Part shown: positions 26,659 to 36,633 of the stretch, piece by piece | How the letters are laid out: every line of letters begins with the position of its first letter | Position numbering within the stretch: the first letter of the stretch is position 1 | Assembly: GCA_938003875.1 (NCBI GenBank) | Contig: CALKWO010000134.1 | Coordinates: 21,137 to 85,136, forward strand | Direction of reading: 5' to 3' | DNA from: an uncultured bacterium | Lineage (GTDB): Bacteria > Planctomycetota > Uabimicrobiia > Uabimicrobiales > JABWCH01 | Length of the DNA: 64,000 nt | Made by a program: the position numbers and the translations under genes | Notes under the pieces: generated by a model | The model's input: only the letters and a program-made list of their open reading frames with translations | Told to the model about the DNA's origin: nothing | Database searches by the model: none

Positions 26659-27839
26659 TGGAGTTCTTTTGCAATGGCATTTACCATATCGCTCTCGCGG
26701 AATCGATCAGGAAGGACTTCCCATGTATAGGTTTCTACTTCGAAATGATGACAGACAGGGCTTTTTTTGCATAGAGGGAGCAGTTCCAGGATGTGTTCCT
26801 GGGTTGTTTTTATATCCCCTAAATTTTGCAGAAAAATGGGAACATGGAAGTGGATACGCCATTCCAGCAGAGGATTGTCCAAGCGTTTCTGTAGACTTTG
26901 TAGTGCCAGGGGAAGGTCGGGGAAAAAGGCGAGGGATTCTCCTTGCTTTTCTATAACCTGGTGGAGGTATCTGCTTTCTATGAAAGGAGACAAGACATGC
27001 TGAACCTTGTTATCTTTAGCATAAAACTGCATTTTCAAAGCAGAGCTAATCTGGATTTTAGAAACGAATACCCCTGCTTTTTGCAACAGAGAAAGGGCTT
27101 CTGATGGCTTTTCATGGAAGATCGCAATATGGCAGGTATCATAGCAGATGCCCAGGTGCCTTCTGACTATCTCCTGGCAAGAGGAGATGCCTGATATTTT
27201 TTTAAGATGATCCATGTTCTTTTGGGAAAGCAATTCTTTTTGAAAGAAATCAGCAGTCTGGGACGCTGTTTCTAAGATGCACCCTGGTTCAGGCTCCAGG
27301 GCAAGGCTGACGATTTTTCCTGTTTCCTGGTATAGACGATCCAGGTATGCAGCCTGTTCTAAAAGCAGGCATACAGCCTTTTGCATGTCGTCTTGGGTTC
27401 TAAAGTTTTCTTTCCAGCCAACAGGTACAGTGCTGATGCTTCCTGGGCTATTTTCGGGAATGAGTTTGCAGAGCAGACGGGCTAAAATGCTTGTATAATC
27501 GAGCCTTCTTGTATCTCTCCAATCAGGAGAATATACAGTTTCCTTGACGCTGCCTTTATGAAAATTATCGTATATAAAACCATTGATCGTAAAAACGTAA
27601 AGATCGTATTCCTGGCAAAGTGCCTGGAGCTTTTGTATTTTGTCCTGAGTTTCGAATTCTCTGGCAGCTTGAAAAGAAAGCCTCAGCCCTATCCCAAAGG
27701 CCTGGTGAGGCGATAGAATTTTTTTTACAGGAATGACATAACCCAGGATATTCTGTATGACTTCCTCTGCTGTTTCTCCTGGGTGTACATTCATAGAATA
27801 GGTCAGATGAACCTGCTGGTTTTGACACAATATTTTCAT
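26634..27839 (-). CDS. eboE: EboE-like metabolite traffic protein (TIM-barrel, sugar phosphate isomerase-like)
   Basis: A 401-residue cytosolic protein. It begins MKILCQNQQVHLTYSMNVHPGE, typical of the EboE family, and shows AP-endonuclease/xylose-isomerase TIM-barrel features such as ALEPEPGCILE and GICYDTCHIAI, which hold the metal ligands. Family members are named for metabolite trafficking in ebo operons; the reaction is not known. The ATG at 27839 is chosen by family similarity; an ATG 12 codons upstream is also open and neither has a clear ribosome site. Overlaps eboC. Confidence 0.85.
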   Translation of the reverse strand: MKILCQNQQVHLTYSMNVHPGETAEEVIQNILGYVIPVKKILSPHQAFGIGLRLSFQAAREFETQDKIQKLQALCQEYDLYVFTINGFIYDNFHKGSVKETVYSPDWRDTRRLDYTSILARLLCKLIPENSPGSISTVPVGWKENFRTQDDMQKAVCLLLEQAAYLDRLYQETGKIVSLALEPEPGCILETASQTADFFQKELLSQKNMDHLKKISGISSCQEIVRRHLGICYDTCHIAIFHEKPSEALSLLQKAGVFVSKIQISSALKMQFYAKDNKVQHVLSPFIESRYLHQVIEKQGESLAFFPDLPLALQSLQKRLDNPLLEWRIHFHVPIFLQNLGDIKTTQEHILELLPLCKKSPVCHHFEVETYTWEVLPDRFRESDMVNAIAKELQWAKEKIL

Positions 27840-27919
27840 AATTTTGAACAGATATAGTATTTTAAGTAGTATCATCAGGCTGGATAAAGAAACGATAAAA
27901 TTGAAAAAATTATTACAAA

Positions 27920-27992
27920 AAATTATTTGTGTTCATCTGTGTTTATCCGTGGTTCAAAAGCTAAAAACTCTCTGTGTTCTCTGTGGTTAATT
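27920..27992. repeat. Dispersed word-like repeat (GTTCATCTGTGTTTATCCGTGG / TGTGTTCTCTGTGG type)
   Basis: A 73-bp AT-rich stretch built of the words TTCATCTGTG, TTATCCGTGG and TCTGTGTTCTCTGTGG. Its reverse complement is nearly the same as 50107-50186, with only a few differences. It lies between eboE and the next gene and has no coding potential. Confidence 0.8.
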
Positions 27993-29324
27993 CTATTTTT
28001 TAGTAGAAGATTTCAAGCGAAAAATTCCCCAAAATATAGCTGCTATGCTCAATACGATGAATGAAGAAGGTTCAGGGACAAGATAGGCTTGCAACTGATA
28101 GGTATAGACATTCCCTGCTGTCCCTATAGGAGCATTTTCATCTGTGACGATAGTCAATGTCGCATACCTCATGCCAACAAGATGATCGAAATTGTTGACT
28201 CGAAGGAGCAGGCTTGCCAGATTATTTTTGGAAAGTATGGTTCCTGGTGTAAAATTTTCCAGCGAAAAATAGGACTGGTCTGGGCCAGATATGGTAGCAC
28301 TGAGCAAAGTCAGATTGGTCAGATCTCCGAGGTCTGCATCTTGTGTAGTGTTTTGTATTGTCAAAGATCTGGTTAAGCTCTGGTCTTTATCTACTGTTCC
28401 AAAATCGATTGCGCTGCCAGGAGAAATAGAGCTGGAATAGACAGGGCTTACTCCTGTTCCATTCAAAGAAGCACTGGTCTGGCCAATGTTACTGGAAATG
28501 GTAACGTTCGTACTATCGGCTCCTCTGGAAGAAGGAGTATATTGGAAGGTTCTGGATGTGCTTTGGCCGCTGCCCAAAGAAAAATTTTGGGTTCCTGTAG
28601 TTGGAGAAAAATCCCCACTAGCGGCGGAGATATTCCCTGTTAATGTACTGCCAGAAGCTCCAGTATTGGTAACACTGATGCTACTAGAGGCAGTGGTGCC
28701 AACGCGCACATTCCCAAAGCTAGCATTGGTTACAGAAACAGCAGGATCTGTAACTACATTCACTGTAGTCAAAGACACAGAAGTCTGGGTGTAAGAGTAG
28801 TTTACTTTTTCAATATGCGTCAGCCCTGTATTGTTTCTTGAGCTGATGTTAGTAGAATAGCTATAGGAATTTGTACCCCATATATCAATAAAATAGGGTA
28901 TCCTGCTTTCTACGGAGCCTGCCCAGATCTTGATTTTATTTACGTCTTTTATACTGCCCAGGTCTACTGCGAATCTTGCCCAATGCCCTGCATTAGCACT
29001 AGAAGAGCATATAAAAATCGCAGTACTACTGGCACCAGTGCTGTTGTTGACATAGTAAGTATCTCCATCGTTTAGCTGAGTTTTTCCCCAAATGCTACTA
29101 TTCCAATAGCTTGGAGCACCACCAGTTGTAGTTTCATAAACACTAGGCAAACTATACGATAAAACAGTATTCGAGCTATTGAGGATTTGGAGCTCGGTTA
29201 ACGTGGCACCATTGCCAGCATAATGGTCATAGACTTCAAATACCAGGTATTGAAAATTGGCTCCATATAGCAATGCACTACAAAATATTACTGCAAATAA
29301 AAATATTATAAGTTTTTTTTGCAT
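27993..29324 (-). CDS. Secreted choice-of-anchor D / discoidin-like protein with PEP-CTERM tail
   Basis: A 443-residue exported protein. A signal peptide (LFAVIFCSALLYG) is followed by a discoidin (F5/8C)-like region of about 140 residues (RFAVDLGSIKDVNKIKIWAG). Two Ig-like choice-of-anchor D (ASPM-SPD-2-Hydin) modules come next: ASFGNVRVGTTASSSISVTN and AIDFGTVDKDQSLTRSLTI. The end is LVPEPSSF, a hydrophobic helix and a lysine-rich tail, i.e. PEP-CTERM. It is probably a surface or extracellular-matrix protein retained through exosortase processing. Stop codon at 27993 directly abuts the repeat. Confidence 0.87.
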   Translation of the reverse strand: MQKKLIIFLFAVIFCSALLYGANFQYLVFEVYDHYAGNGATLTELQILNSSNTVLSYSLPSVYETTTGGAPSYWNSSIWGKTQLNDGDTYYVNNSTGASSTAIFICSSSANAGHWARFAVDLGSIKDVNKIKIWAGSVESRIPYFIDIWGTNSYSYSTNISSRNNTGLTHIEKVNYSYTQTSVSLTTVNVVTDPAVSVTNASFGNVRVGTTASSSISVTNTGASGSTLTGNISAASGDFSPTTGTQNFSLGSGQSTSRTFQYTPSSRGADSTNVTISSNIGQTSASLNGTGVSPVYSSSISPGSAIDFGTVDKDQSLTRSLTIQNTTQDADLGDLTNLTLLSATISGPDQSYFSLENFTPGTILSKNNLASLLLRVNNFDHLVGMRYATLTIVTDENAPIGTAGNVYTYQLQAYLVPEPSSFIVLSIAAIFWGIFRLKSSTKK

Positions 29325-29550
29325 TTTTTACCTCCTATTAGGATATTATTTCTGTCTTCCAAAATTTCCTTTTTCTAAAAAAATTATAACTGGCAAAAAA
29401 AATATTGCAATGAAAAAACACTTTCTTTGTCCTTTTTCCACTTTTAAGCAAACTTTTTTCTGGTAAAATTCTTTTACATCAGTTATTCTTTCCATTATCT
29501 GCTCTTCATTGCTTACACTATTTCACAATAAGTTATAAGGAATAAAAGAT

Positions 29551-30267
29551 TTGACACTAAAAATTCTCTATGATGATGAAAATTTTATCGTTGTTGATAA
29601 AGACAAAGATATTCCTGTTCACGGGGGCGACGAAATCGATGAAAAGAAGACGCTAATCTTTCAGATGAAAGAATACCTTTCTATAAAAGAGGGAAAGATA
29701 CCAGAATTTATCCATCCTGCACACCGACTGGATGTGAACACCCAGGGGCCAGTCATTTTTATAAAAAATCGAATTTCTGCTACAGTTATAAGACGCGCCT
29801 TTTCTTCTGGCGAAGTTTTAAAAACCTATCTCGCTCTTCTGGAGGGACGATTGGAATCTCCTCTTTTTATTGAAGCCGATATCATAAAAAATTCTCATAA
29901 AAAAGCTATTGTAAAAAATATATCTATTCTGACAGAAAATTTTCCTTCTCGAAAAGAATGGCTTTCTAAAAAAGACAAGCATTCACGAGAACTATCCGCT
30001 ACATTGGTATTTCCCTTAAAAATGAACCAGGATAGCACTCTTTGCAGGGTAGAAACCTGGACAGGAAAATACCATCAGATAAGGGCTGTTTGTGAGGCGA
30101 TTGGGCATCAGATTTGTGGGGACGCTAAGTACAACCACAATCCGAGAAATCATTATCATCGAAAAACAGATGAAAAATATCCACAAGGGCAAATGCTCCT
30201 CTGTAAAAAGATTGAAATTCCCAGTATAGGAATTTCTGTGACCAGCGGGTTTGATTTAGATTTTTGA
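29551..30267 (+). CDS. RluA-type pseudouridine synthase
   Basis: A 238-residue RNA-modifying enzyme. The catalytic-aspartate motif HRLDVNTQGPVIF, the N-terminal ILYDDENFIVVDKDKDIPVH and the late motif KYHQIRAVCEAIGHQICGDAKY are those of the RluA/RsuA superfamily. No S4 domain is present. The start is TTG at 29551 with AAGGA about 9 nt upstream. The target uridine (rRNA or tRNA) cannot be read from the sequence. An ABC-type permease gene follows 37 bp downstream. Confidence 0.9.
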   Translation: MTLKILYDDENFIVVDKDKDIPVHGGDEIDEKKTLIFQMKEYLSIKEGKIPEFIHPAHRLDVNTQGPVIFIKNRISATVIRRAFSSGEVLKTYLALLEGRLESPLFIEADIIKNSHKKAIVKNISILTENFPSRKEWLSKKDKHSRELSATLVFPLKMNQDSTLCRVETWTGKYHQIRAVCEAIGHQICGDAKYNHNPRNHYHRKTDEKYPQGQMLLCKKIEIPSIGISVTSGFDLDF

Positions 30268-30304
30268 ATCTTGATTAAAACAATAGCTATTCGGAGGAAA
30301 AATC

Positions 30305-31933
30305 TTGAAGTTAAAATATATGTTGAATTATAGCTGGAAAGCTGTGGAAAATCGACAGGATCGTGTATTTACCTTTCTGAATATTGCATCCGTTACAGCC
30401 ACTATGCTGATTTTGATTTCTTTAAGTGGACTCTTATATTCTTTCAAAAATTATAGCGAGGCGATCTTGAATAAGCTTCCTTTGCGTATAGAAATCTTTA
30501 AGCCTAAAGAAGCTTTGATACAAGATTTAAGCGAAATCGAGAAAAATATACTCTCTGTTGCTGGAATAAAAGACTTCTATAAAAGAGTCCCCAGTTCGAT
30601 TGCTTTCTCTGGCTCTGGAAAAACGACAGGAATGACTTCAAGTGGTATTCAGGGCTGTACAATCCCTGTAAATGAACCCTATAGTATGATAGATATTTAT
30701 GGAAATCCTGTCAGGTTTATGACTAAGGAAGAGATGCAGTCTCCTTTTTCTGAGGTAGGTTTTGTGATTTCCTTTGAACTTTTAAAAAAGCTAGGGTATC
30801 TTGAGAGCAATGCCTATTTTGAAAAAAAAGAAACCTGGAAAGAAAAAAAACTCCCAAGCCATCTTATGATTCAGGTAAGTGAAATCATAGATGAAGAAAA
30901 CCAGATTACTATGGAATTTCCAGCACCCATCATAGGAATATTGCCTTCTCTGGAAAGAGGAGACTATATGCTCACAGAAGACTTTTATAATCTTCTGCTT
31001 TGCTGGAAGCATTCTTTTCGATATATGCTAAAAGATAGAAAAGGACAATATCTCGTCCCTCCTGAACCTGAAATCACAAAGGCTTTTTTCGTTTTGACTG
31101 ACGAAGAGAATATATGGGTTGAAGAAAATCTAAATCTTGTAAGCCAATATGCACAACAAATGAAAATATATATAGATTTTCTTGAAAATCCCGATGGAAG
31201 CTTCCAGAACAGGCTTATGATCGTTCCGCTTACATCAGAGCAAAAATTAGATTTTGCAAAACTGAGCCAACTTGAATTTACTCTTCGCTCACACAGTGCT
31301 CTAAAAAATCTTCCCCATTTTCAAAAAGAGGAGAAAAAATTGGAAATAGAAAAATGGGAAAGGTTTCTGCCTATAGAATATAAGCACCAATATATATTTG
31401 GTTCAGTTTATCTCCATGATAGAAAATTCATTCAGGAATCTCTTGAAGGACTTAGAGCCATGGGATTATTCGCGTCTTCCCCCTTAGAGAGATACCTGAA
31501 AACTTTTAAACAACAAGAAAAATTTTTCACAGGGGCGACTCTTGTCATTTTTTTTCTAGTTCTATTTCTATCCAGTGTAGTTTTATTTAGTACATTTTAT
31601 AGTAGTATATTGCGAAAAAGAAAAGAAATAGGCATTTTTAAAGCTTATGGAGCTTCTTCTTTTCTTATTCTGATTCTGTTTTATATTCAGACGACCTTGA
31701 TCGTTTCTATTGGCTGTCTATCAGGGATTGTTTTGGGCTTACAGACAGGATTTTTTTTAGGGAAGTGGCTCAACAATTTTGCTCATCTTGGCCAGGGAGG
31801 TCTGGAATTTTCTTTGCCAATAACCTATATATTTGCGCTGGCATCCGTAATGCTTTTTACAAGCTGGGTTGCGGTCTTCATTCCTGCACGCATCGCCATT
31901 TCTGTAGATCCAGCAGAGGTTGTCAGAGGATAG
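30305..31933 (+). CDS. FtsX/MacB-type ABC transporter permease
   Basis: A 542-residue membrane protein. One helix near the N terminus is followed by a large extracytoplasmic domain (about 50-400), then three C-terminal helices around KRKEIGIFKAYGASSFLILILF, the FtsX motif that couples to the ATPase. The end IPARIAISVDPAEVVRG is the usual FtsX/LolC terminus. A TTG start at 30305 is well supported by GGAGG. Its ATP-binding partner is not encoded next to it. Likely roles are lipoprotein release, drug export or cell-division signalling. Confidence 0.87.
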   Translation: MKLKYMLNYSWKAVENRQDRVFTFLNIASVTATMLILISLSGLLYSFKNYSEAILNKLPLRIEIFKPKEALIQDLSEIEKNILSVAGIKDFYKRVPSSIAFSGSGKTTGMTSSGIQGCTIPVNEPYSMIDIYGNPVRFMTKEEMQSPFSEVGFVISFELLKKLGYLESNAYFEKKETWKEKKLPSHLMIQVSEIIDEENQITMEFPAPIIGILPSLERGDYMLTEDFYNLLLCWKHSFRYMLKDRKGQYLVPPEPEITKAFFVLTDEENIWVEENLNLVSQYAQQMKIYIDFLENPDGSFQNRLMIVPLTSEQKLDFAKLSQLEFTLRSHSALKNLPHFQKEEKKLEIEKWERFLPIEYKHQYIFGSVYLHDRKFIQESLEGLRAMGLFASSPLERYLKTFKQQEKFFTGATLVIFFLVLFLSSVVLFSTFYSSILRKRKEIGIFKAYGASSFLILILFYIQTTLIVSIGCLSGIVLGLQTGFFLGKWLNNFAHLGQGGLEFSLPITYIFALASVMLFTSWVAVFIPARIAISVDPAEVVRG

Positions 31934-32084
31934 TCTTTGCATAAAAATATGTAATAGAACTGCTTCAGCCTGAGATAAAAAACTAACTTTTTTTATTGTA
32001 CTTATTATCTTTATCATCGAAATAGATCAGTTATTTAATCCTGATTTCTAACACAAAAAAACGAAAGTTCTTATACCTTTTAGG

Positions 32085-32113
32085 TTGACAAGTTGTTGAC
32101 AATAACTTAAACT
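32085..32113 (+). promoter_or_regulatory. Predicted sigma70-type promoter of the DUF11 lipoprotein gene
   Basis: TTGACA at 32085-32090 and TAAACT at 32108-32113 are spaced by 17 bp. A second TTGACA overlaps at 32096. The start codon at 32177 is preceded by a strong AAGGAGGG ribosome site. Confidence 0.5.
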
Positions 32114-32176
32114 ATTGGATGTACATTGAAAAGGCATAAAACCAAATTTGCAAAAGCATCCTAAAGGAGGGATTCC

Positions 32177-33505
32177 ATGTCCAAAGATAAAAAAAATTTA
32201 TTTTTTGTAAGTCTTTTTGTTCTATTGTTTATGGTAGGCTGTCACCGTTATGAATGCTGCAAGATTTCTAAAGGCCCACAAATTGATTTTCCCGCTCCTC
32301 CCAAAGAAAAAGCACCAGCTATTTTGGATCAACCGATAAAATCAGTAGAGCCTGGGGTAAACAATACACCGCTACAGCCAATAGAAGAACCAAAGACTAA
32401 AGTAGTAGAAGAAGAGCATATCTTCCCCGCAGAGATCAAAACAGAAGAAAACAGACTTGCCCTTCCATTAAGCTTGCAATCGGAACCAAAAGGAAGATTA
32501 GGGAGTCCGCATACATTGAAAGCTTCTGTAGTAAACCAGGGCAAGAAAAGCGTTGAAAAGTATCAATTAAAAATTACATTGCCTGACGGTCTTAGTTTTG
32601 AAGAGCAGTTGGAAAAGATGGTTAGGATTTCTGATCTTTCTAATTTAAAGCCATCGGAAACATACTCAGAAGACTGTAAAATCGTTGCCAACAGAGAAGG
32701 CAGATATACTGTCAAAGGCGAAATTTTACATACAGGCGATATTGTTTCTACTAGCAATATAGATTTGGTTTTTGAGCCTAATGCTGAAATCTCGGTTGTA
32801 TTGGATGGCCCTCTTCAGGTAAATTTGGAAAGCCAGTTTGAGTATAATATTACTGTTGTCAATAAAGGCCAGATTGCATTAACGGGCATTTTAGTACAAC
32901 ATACTTTAGAATCAGGCCTTATTTATATAACATCCACTCCAGAAGGTTCCTATCAAAATGAAAAAAGCAGAATTTCCTGGAAGATTGGAGATTTACTGCC
33001 TAGAGAGCAAAAAGTCCTTAAGGTAAAAGTAACTGCCAGCAAGCGAGGCGAAGTTTCCTGTGAAGCTCGTGCTAAAGATGAAAAAAATCTCGCAAAAAAC
33101 AGCATGAAAATCAAAACAGAAGTCGTTTCCGCTATTGCCTTGCAAATTCAGCTTTTTGATACCAACGACCCTGTTGAATTAGGGGAAAAGACCATTTATG
33201 TTGTAGAAATTGCCAACCAAAAAAGTAAAGAGGTTAGCAACATCCAGATAGCAAACACAATCCCACTAGAGTCTTCCTTTGTTACAGCACAGGTAGAAGG
33301 CATTCCTAATGTCAACTATACCGTGAATGGACAAAAAATTCAGTTTGATACTATCAAAGAGCTTAGACCCAAAGAAAAAGTAACCTTGAAAATCACAGTA
33401 AAGGTAGAGCAGGTTGGCGATCTTTTGAATACAATTGAAGTTCGTTCTGATGAATTTGAAAAACCCATCATTAAACAGGAAGCGACAAAGTCTTTCAAGA
33501 AATAA
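32177..33505 (+). CDS. DUF11-repeat lipoprotein
   Basis: A 442-residue lipoprotein. The signal peptide ends in the lipobox FMVGC at Cys21-24 and is followed by a proline-rich linker (residues 35-75). Three beta-sandwich repeats of the DUF11 kind follow. The clearest (about 205-315) contains YNITVVNKGQIALTGILVQHT and the KIGDLLPREQKVLKVKV turn; the others resemble it, for example YVVEIANQKSKEVSNIQIAN. Such repeats occur in surface and outer-membrane proteins of PVC and other bacteria, including chlamydial OmcB. Ends with a strong terminator at 33510. Confidence 0.88.
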   Translation: MSKDKKNLFFVSLFVLLFMVGCHRYECCKISKGPQIDFPAPPKEKAPAILDQPIKSVEPGVNNTPLQPIEEPKTKVVEEEHIFPAEIKTEENRLALPLSLQSEPKGRLGSPHTLKASVVNQGKKSVEKYQLKITLPDGLSFEEQLEKMVRISDLSNLKPSETYSEDCKIVANREGRYTVKGEILHTGDIVSTSNIDLVFEPNAEISVVLDGPLQVNLESQFEYNITVVNKGQIALTGILVQHTLESGLIYITSTPEGSYQNEKSRISWKIGDLLPREQKVLKVKVTASKRGEVSCEARAKDEKNLAKNSMKIKTEVVSAIALQIQLFDTNDPVELGEKTIYVVEIANQKSKEVSNIQIANTIPLESSFVTAQVEGIPNVNYTVNGQKIQFDTIKELRPKEKVTLKITVKVEQVGDLLNTIEVRSDEFEKPIIKQEATKSFKK

Positions 33506-33509
33506 AGAA

Positions 33510-33547
33510 AAATAGGGCGTATGCAGCATACATACGCCCTATTTTTT
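33510..33547 (+). terminator. Rho-independent terminator after the DUF11 lipoprotein gene
   Basis: AAATAGGGCGTATG and CATACGCCCTATTT form a perfect 14-bp stem around a 7-nt loop, followed by more T. It sits 5 bp after the stop codon and 12 bp before the metF start. Confidence 0.92.
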
Positions 33548-33559
33548 TGAGGAAATAGT

Positions 33560-34447
33560 ATGAATGTCCAACAGATTTTTCAATCTTCTAAAACAACAAT
33601 AAGCTTTGAATTCTTTCCTCCCAAAAATGAAAATGCCTCACGCTCTCTTTTTGAGACGATAAAAAGCCTGATCCAGATACAACCTGCCTATGTCAGTGTA
33701 ACTTATGGTGCAGGGGGTTCTACAAGGCATCTGACCCATGATCTGGTAGTGCGCATACAAAAAGAAACCAACCTTACTGTTGTCTCCCATCTCACTTGTG
33801 TTGGAGCCACTAAAGAAGATATCCACTCTATCCTCCAAAAATATTATGATAGTGGTATCCGCAATATTATGGCTTTACGAGGCGATCCCCCAAAAGGAGA
33901 AAGTACATTTTCTCCTTTAGAAAATGGCTTTCAACATGCCTCTGAGCTGGTTGCTTTTATCAAAAAGCATTTTCCTGATATGGGAATTGGGATTGCTGGA
34001 TTTCCAGAAGGACATCCAGAATCCATCAATCGTCTTACAGAAATTGAGCATTTGAAGCAAAAAGTGGATGCTGGTGCAGATTATATTTGTACCCAACTTT
34101 TCCTGGACAACAAAGATTTCTATGATTTTTGTGAAAGATGCGAACTGGCGGGGATTCATGTACCTATTATTGCAGGAATCATGCCTATCGTATCCTTAAA
34201 AAGCATGAATCGTATGGCCGAGCTATCCGCAAGATCCCGTTTCCCCGCACGCCTACTGAGAATGCTATATCGAGCAGAAACAGAAGAAAATGTTGAAAGA
34301 GCAGGACTGCACTGGGCTGCAGAACAAGTCCGTGATCTTTTAGACCACAAGATAAAAGGCATCCATTTCTACACTTTGAATCGCTCTGAGCAAATACATA
34401 AAATTTTGGAAGCCATCGGAATAAAAAATTCTTTACAGATTCAGTAA
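33560..34447 (+). CDS. metF: 5,10-methylenetetrahydrofolate reductase
   Basis: Flavoenzyme that reduces methylene-THF to methyl-THF for methionine synthesis. At 295 residues it is the normal bacterial length. Motifs are SFEFFPPKN at the start, YVSVTYGAGGSTR, ALRGDPPKG, GIAGFPEGHPES, the DAGADYICTQLFLD substrate loop and IPIIAGIMPI-like sequence (VPIIAGIMPIVS). GAGGAAA precedes the ATG. It is separated from the upstream lipoprotein gene by a terminator, so it has its own promoter or read-through. No methionine synthase is in the window. Confidence 0.96.
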   Translation: MNVQQIFQSSKTTISFEFFPPKNENASRSLFETIKSLIQIQPAYVSVTYGAGGSTRHLTHDLVVRIQKETNLTVVSHLTCVGATKEDIHSILQKYYDSGIRNIMALRGDPPKGESTFSPLENGFQHASELVAFIKKHFPDMGIGIAGFPEGHPESINRLTEIEHLKQKVDAGADYICTQLFLDNKDFYDFCERCELAGIHVPIIAGIMPIVSLKSMNRMAELSARSRFPARLLRMLYRAETEENVERAGLHWAAEQVRDLLDHKIKGIHFYTLNRSEQIHKILEAIGIKNSLQIQ

Positions 34448-34472
34448 GTTACAAGAGCAGCTTATTGAACAA

Positions 34473-34543
34473 AGACGCGGGGATTGCGCTGGCGTTGGGC
34501 TTTTGAGCAGACACAACTTTTTTCGGCGCAACCCTGCTGCTAC
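34473..34543 (+). repeat. GC-rich interspersed ~70-bp repeat, copy A
   Basis: Contains GCGCTGGCGTTGGGCTTTTG, GAGCAGACACAACTTTTTTC and GCGCAACCCTGC. Related copies are at 43712-43775 (same strand), 63244-63313 and 63853-63912 (opposite strand). It lies between metF and the propeller gene, with no open frame. Confidence 0.8.
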
Positions 34544-34608
34544 AACATATTGCAAGAAAAAATTTTAAAACTTAAAATGCCCCTGGCAATTTAGGATGTT
34601 TCTTTACT

Positions 34609-36357
34609 ATGAAATCAGAGAGTTCTTTTTTCCAAAAGATTGTTCCTTTGATGGCGAAATCCCTTGCTCTGTCTTCTGGTTTATTTTTATTTGCAATCAC
34701 TATACTTTTAGCTGCCAACTATTTTCAGCTAAAAACACATGATCCTTTGAACCATCCTGTTTTACAAGAGTGGATGCAGAAATACAGCGAAAATCCAAAA
34801 GATGAGGCAATCAAAGAAAAAGTCAGAGCTTTGGATTTATTAGCAAGAAAAGCTTATTTCACAAGCGTTTATCAAATAAAGACAGGGCTTTTTCTAGCTT
34901 TTTTTTTGCTAGTTATTTTTTTGCTATCTCTTAAATTTTTACGTTCTTTTCCCAAAAACATTCCGTGTCCACCTACTTCTTGCGATGATCCTTCTGATCT
35001 TGGAATAGCGATAAAAACAAGAAAGCTAATTTTTTCTTTGGGCATTTTTCTTATATCTGCTTCTATAATTTTTGCCTGGCTTTCTCATACCGAATTGAAC
35101 GAAGGCCTTATTTTATCAGAAGCTCCCAAAGATTCATCCACAAAAGAACAAGCAATTCCGTCCGATAAAACCATCTCTATAAAACAACAGAAAGTTTTTA
35201 CAAAAGAATCCATCCAGGAGAACTGGCCTTGCTTCCGAGGTGCATATAGTCATGGAATCGCCTTTCAGCAAAAACCCCCGATAGAGTGGGATGGCGGGAC
35301 TGGCAAAAACATTTTATGGAAAATCCCTGTGCCTCTGCCAGGCTATAATTCTCCTATTGTATGGGGGAAACAAATATTTTTTTCTGGCTCTGATGGGAAA
35401 ATACAGGAAATATATTCCCTGGATGCACAAACGGGAAACATCCTATGGCGCAAAGAAATACAAGGCATTCCTGGCTCGCCACCCAAAGCACCCAAAGTAA
35501 CACAGGACACTGGCTATGCAGCATCTAGCATGTGTACAGATGGAGAAAGAGTTTATGCCATTTTTACAACAGGTGACATAGCGTGTTTAACACTGGGGGG
35601 AGAAATTCTCTGGGCTCGCAATCTAGGCGTTCCTAAAAACCACTATGGGCATTCCTCTTCGCTGCTATTCTGGGATGAGCTTGTCTTCGTACAGTATGAT
35701 CATGATGGTGGGCCTCACATCCTAGCATTAAAAGCAAAAACAGGAGAGACAGCATGGAAGACAGAAAGAGATGTTGAAACATCCTGGGCTTCTCCTATCC
35801 TTGTATCCAAAGAAGATACAACCCAGATTATCCTCAGTTCAAGCCCATTGGCAGTAGCATACGATACCAAAACAGGAAAAGAACTCTGGCAACAAAAATG
35901 CCTGAGCGGTGAGGTAGGGCCTTCTCCTGCCTACTCACAAGACATGGTTTTTATAACCAACGTAGGATCAGGATTTACCGCTATCAACATCCAAAATGGT
36001 GAAATGGTATGGGAAAAAATAGAGGGAGAATTCCCTGAAGCCTCCAGCCCTGTAGCATACCAGGAATACATTTTTCTGACATCCAGCCATGGAGAACTAC
36101 TCTGCCTGGAAAGCACAACAGGAAATGCGTTCTGGGAAAAGGAAATCGATACAGGCTTTTATTCCTCTCCTATTGTGGCAGACGGTAAAGTCTATCTTTC
36201 CAGCAGAGCAGGAGTAACCTATATATTCCATCTATCCAAAGAGTATTCCCTGATCGCCAGTCCTTCCTTAGGCGAAGCCATCGTGACAACCCCTGCCTTT
36301 TGCCATAACAGGATCTACATACGAGGAGAAAAACATCTTTTTGCAATAGGACATTAA
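34609..36357 (+). CDS. Membrane-anchored PQQ-like beta-propeller protein
   Basis: A 582-residue protein. Three hydrophobic helices lie in the first 170 residues (the first two flanking a hydrophilic loop of about 60 residues). From about residue 205 it is a beta-propeller of PQQ-type blades, each with the TGxxxWxxE/K pattern: AQTGNILWRKEI, AKTGETAWKTE, TKTGKELWQQK, STTGNAFWEKEI. It opens WPCFRGAYSHGIA, a sequence common in planctomycete PQQ-repeat proteins. The propeller is probably periplasmic and binds partners or sugars; without dehydrogenase residues a redox role is not supported. Confidence 0.87.
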   Translation: MKSESSFFQKIVPLMAKSLALSSGLFLFAITILLAANYFQLKTHDPLNHPVLQEWMQKYSENPKDEAIKEKVRALDLLARKAYFTSVYQIKTGLFLAFFLLVIFLLSLKFLRSFPKNIPCPPTSCDDPSDLGIAIKTRKLIFSLGIFLISASIIFAWLSHTELNEGLILSEAPKDSSTKEQAIPSDKTISIKQQKVFTKESIQENWPCFRGAYSHGIAFQQKPPIEWDGGTGKNILWKIPVPLPGYNSPIVWGKQIFFSGSDGKIQEIYSLDAQTGNILWRKEIQGIPGSPPKAPKVTQDTGYAASSMCTDGERVYAIFTTGDIACLTLGGEILWARNLGVPKNHYGHSSSLLFWDELVFVQYDHDGGPHILALKAKTGETAWKTERDVETSWASPILVSKEDTTQIILSSSPLAVAYDTKTGKELWQQKCLSGEVGPSPAYSQDMVFITNVGSGFTAINIQNGEMVWEKIEGEFPEASSPVAYQEYIFLTSSHGELLCLESTTGNAFWEKEIDTGFYSSPIVADGKVYLSSRAGVTYIFHLSKEYSLIASPSLGEAIVTTPAFCHNRIYIRGEKHLFAIGH

Positions 36358-36633
36358 CAGATTTTCATGGGCATATTAAATTGTGGGGAAACTGTCCAAA
36401 CTTTGTATGCTTTCTTTGAGTTTGGCTATTTCAAAATGGAATAAAGCAGTGTTCACGAATTTAAAATGCAGTTATTCTTGACTTCTTTATCTATGAAATT
36501 TATAATAGGTCTGGATATATTACCATTATTACCATTATACTGATTTACTAATACAGCATTTCTCGTTCGATATTAGCTGTATCGTAAAATGTTGCATTCA
36601 TTTTAATCTTTATTTACAATAGCAAGGTGTGTT

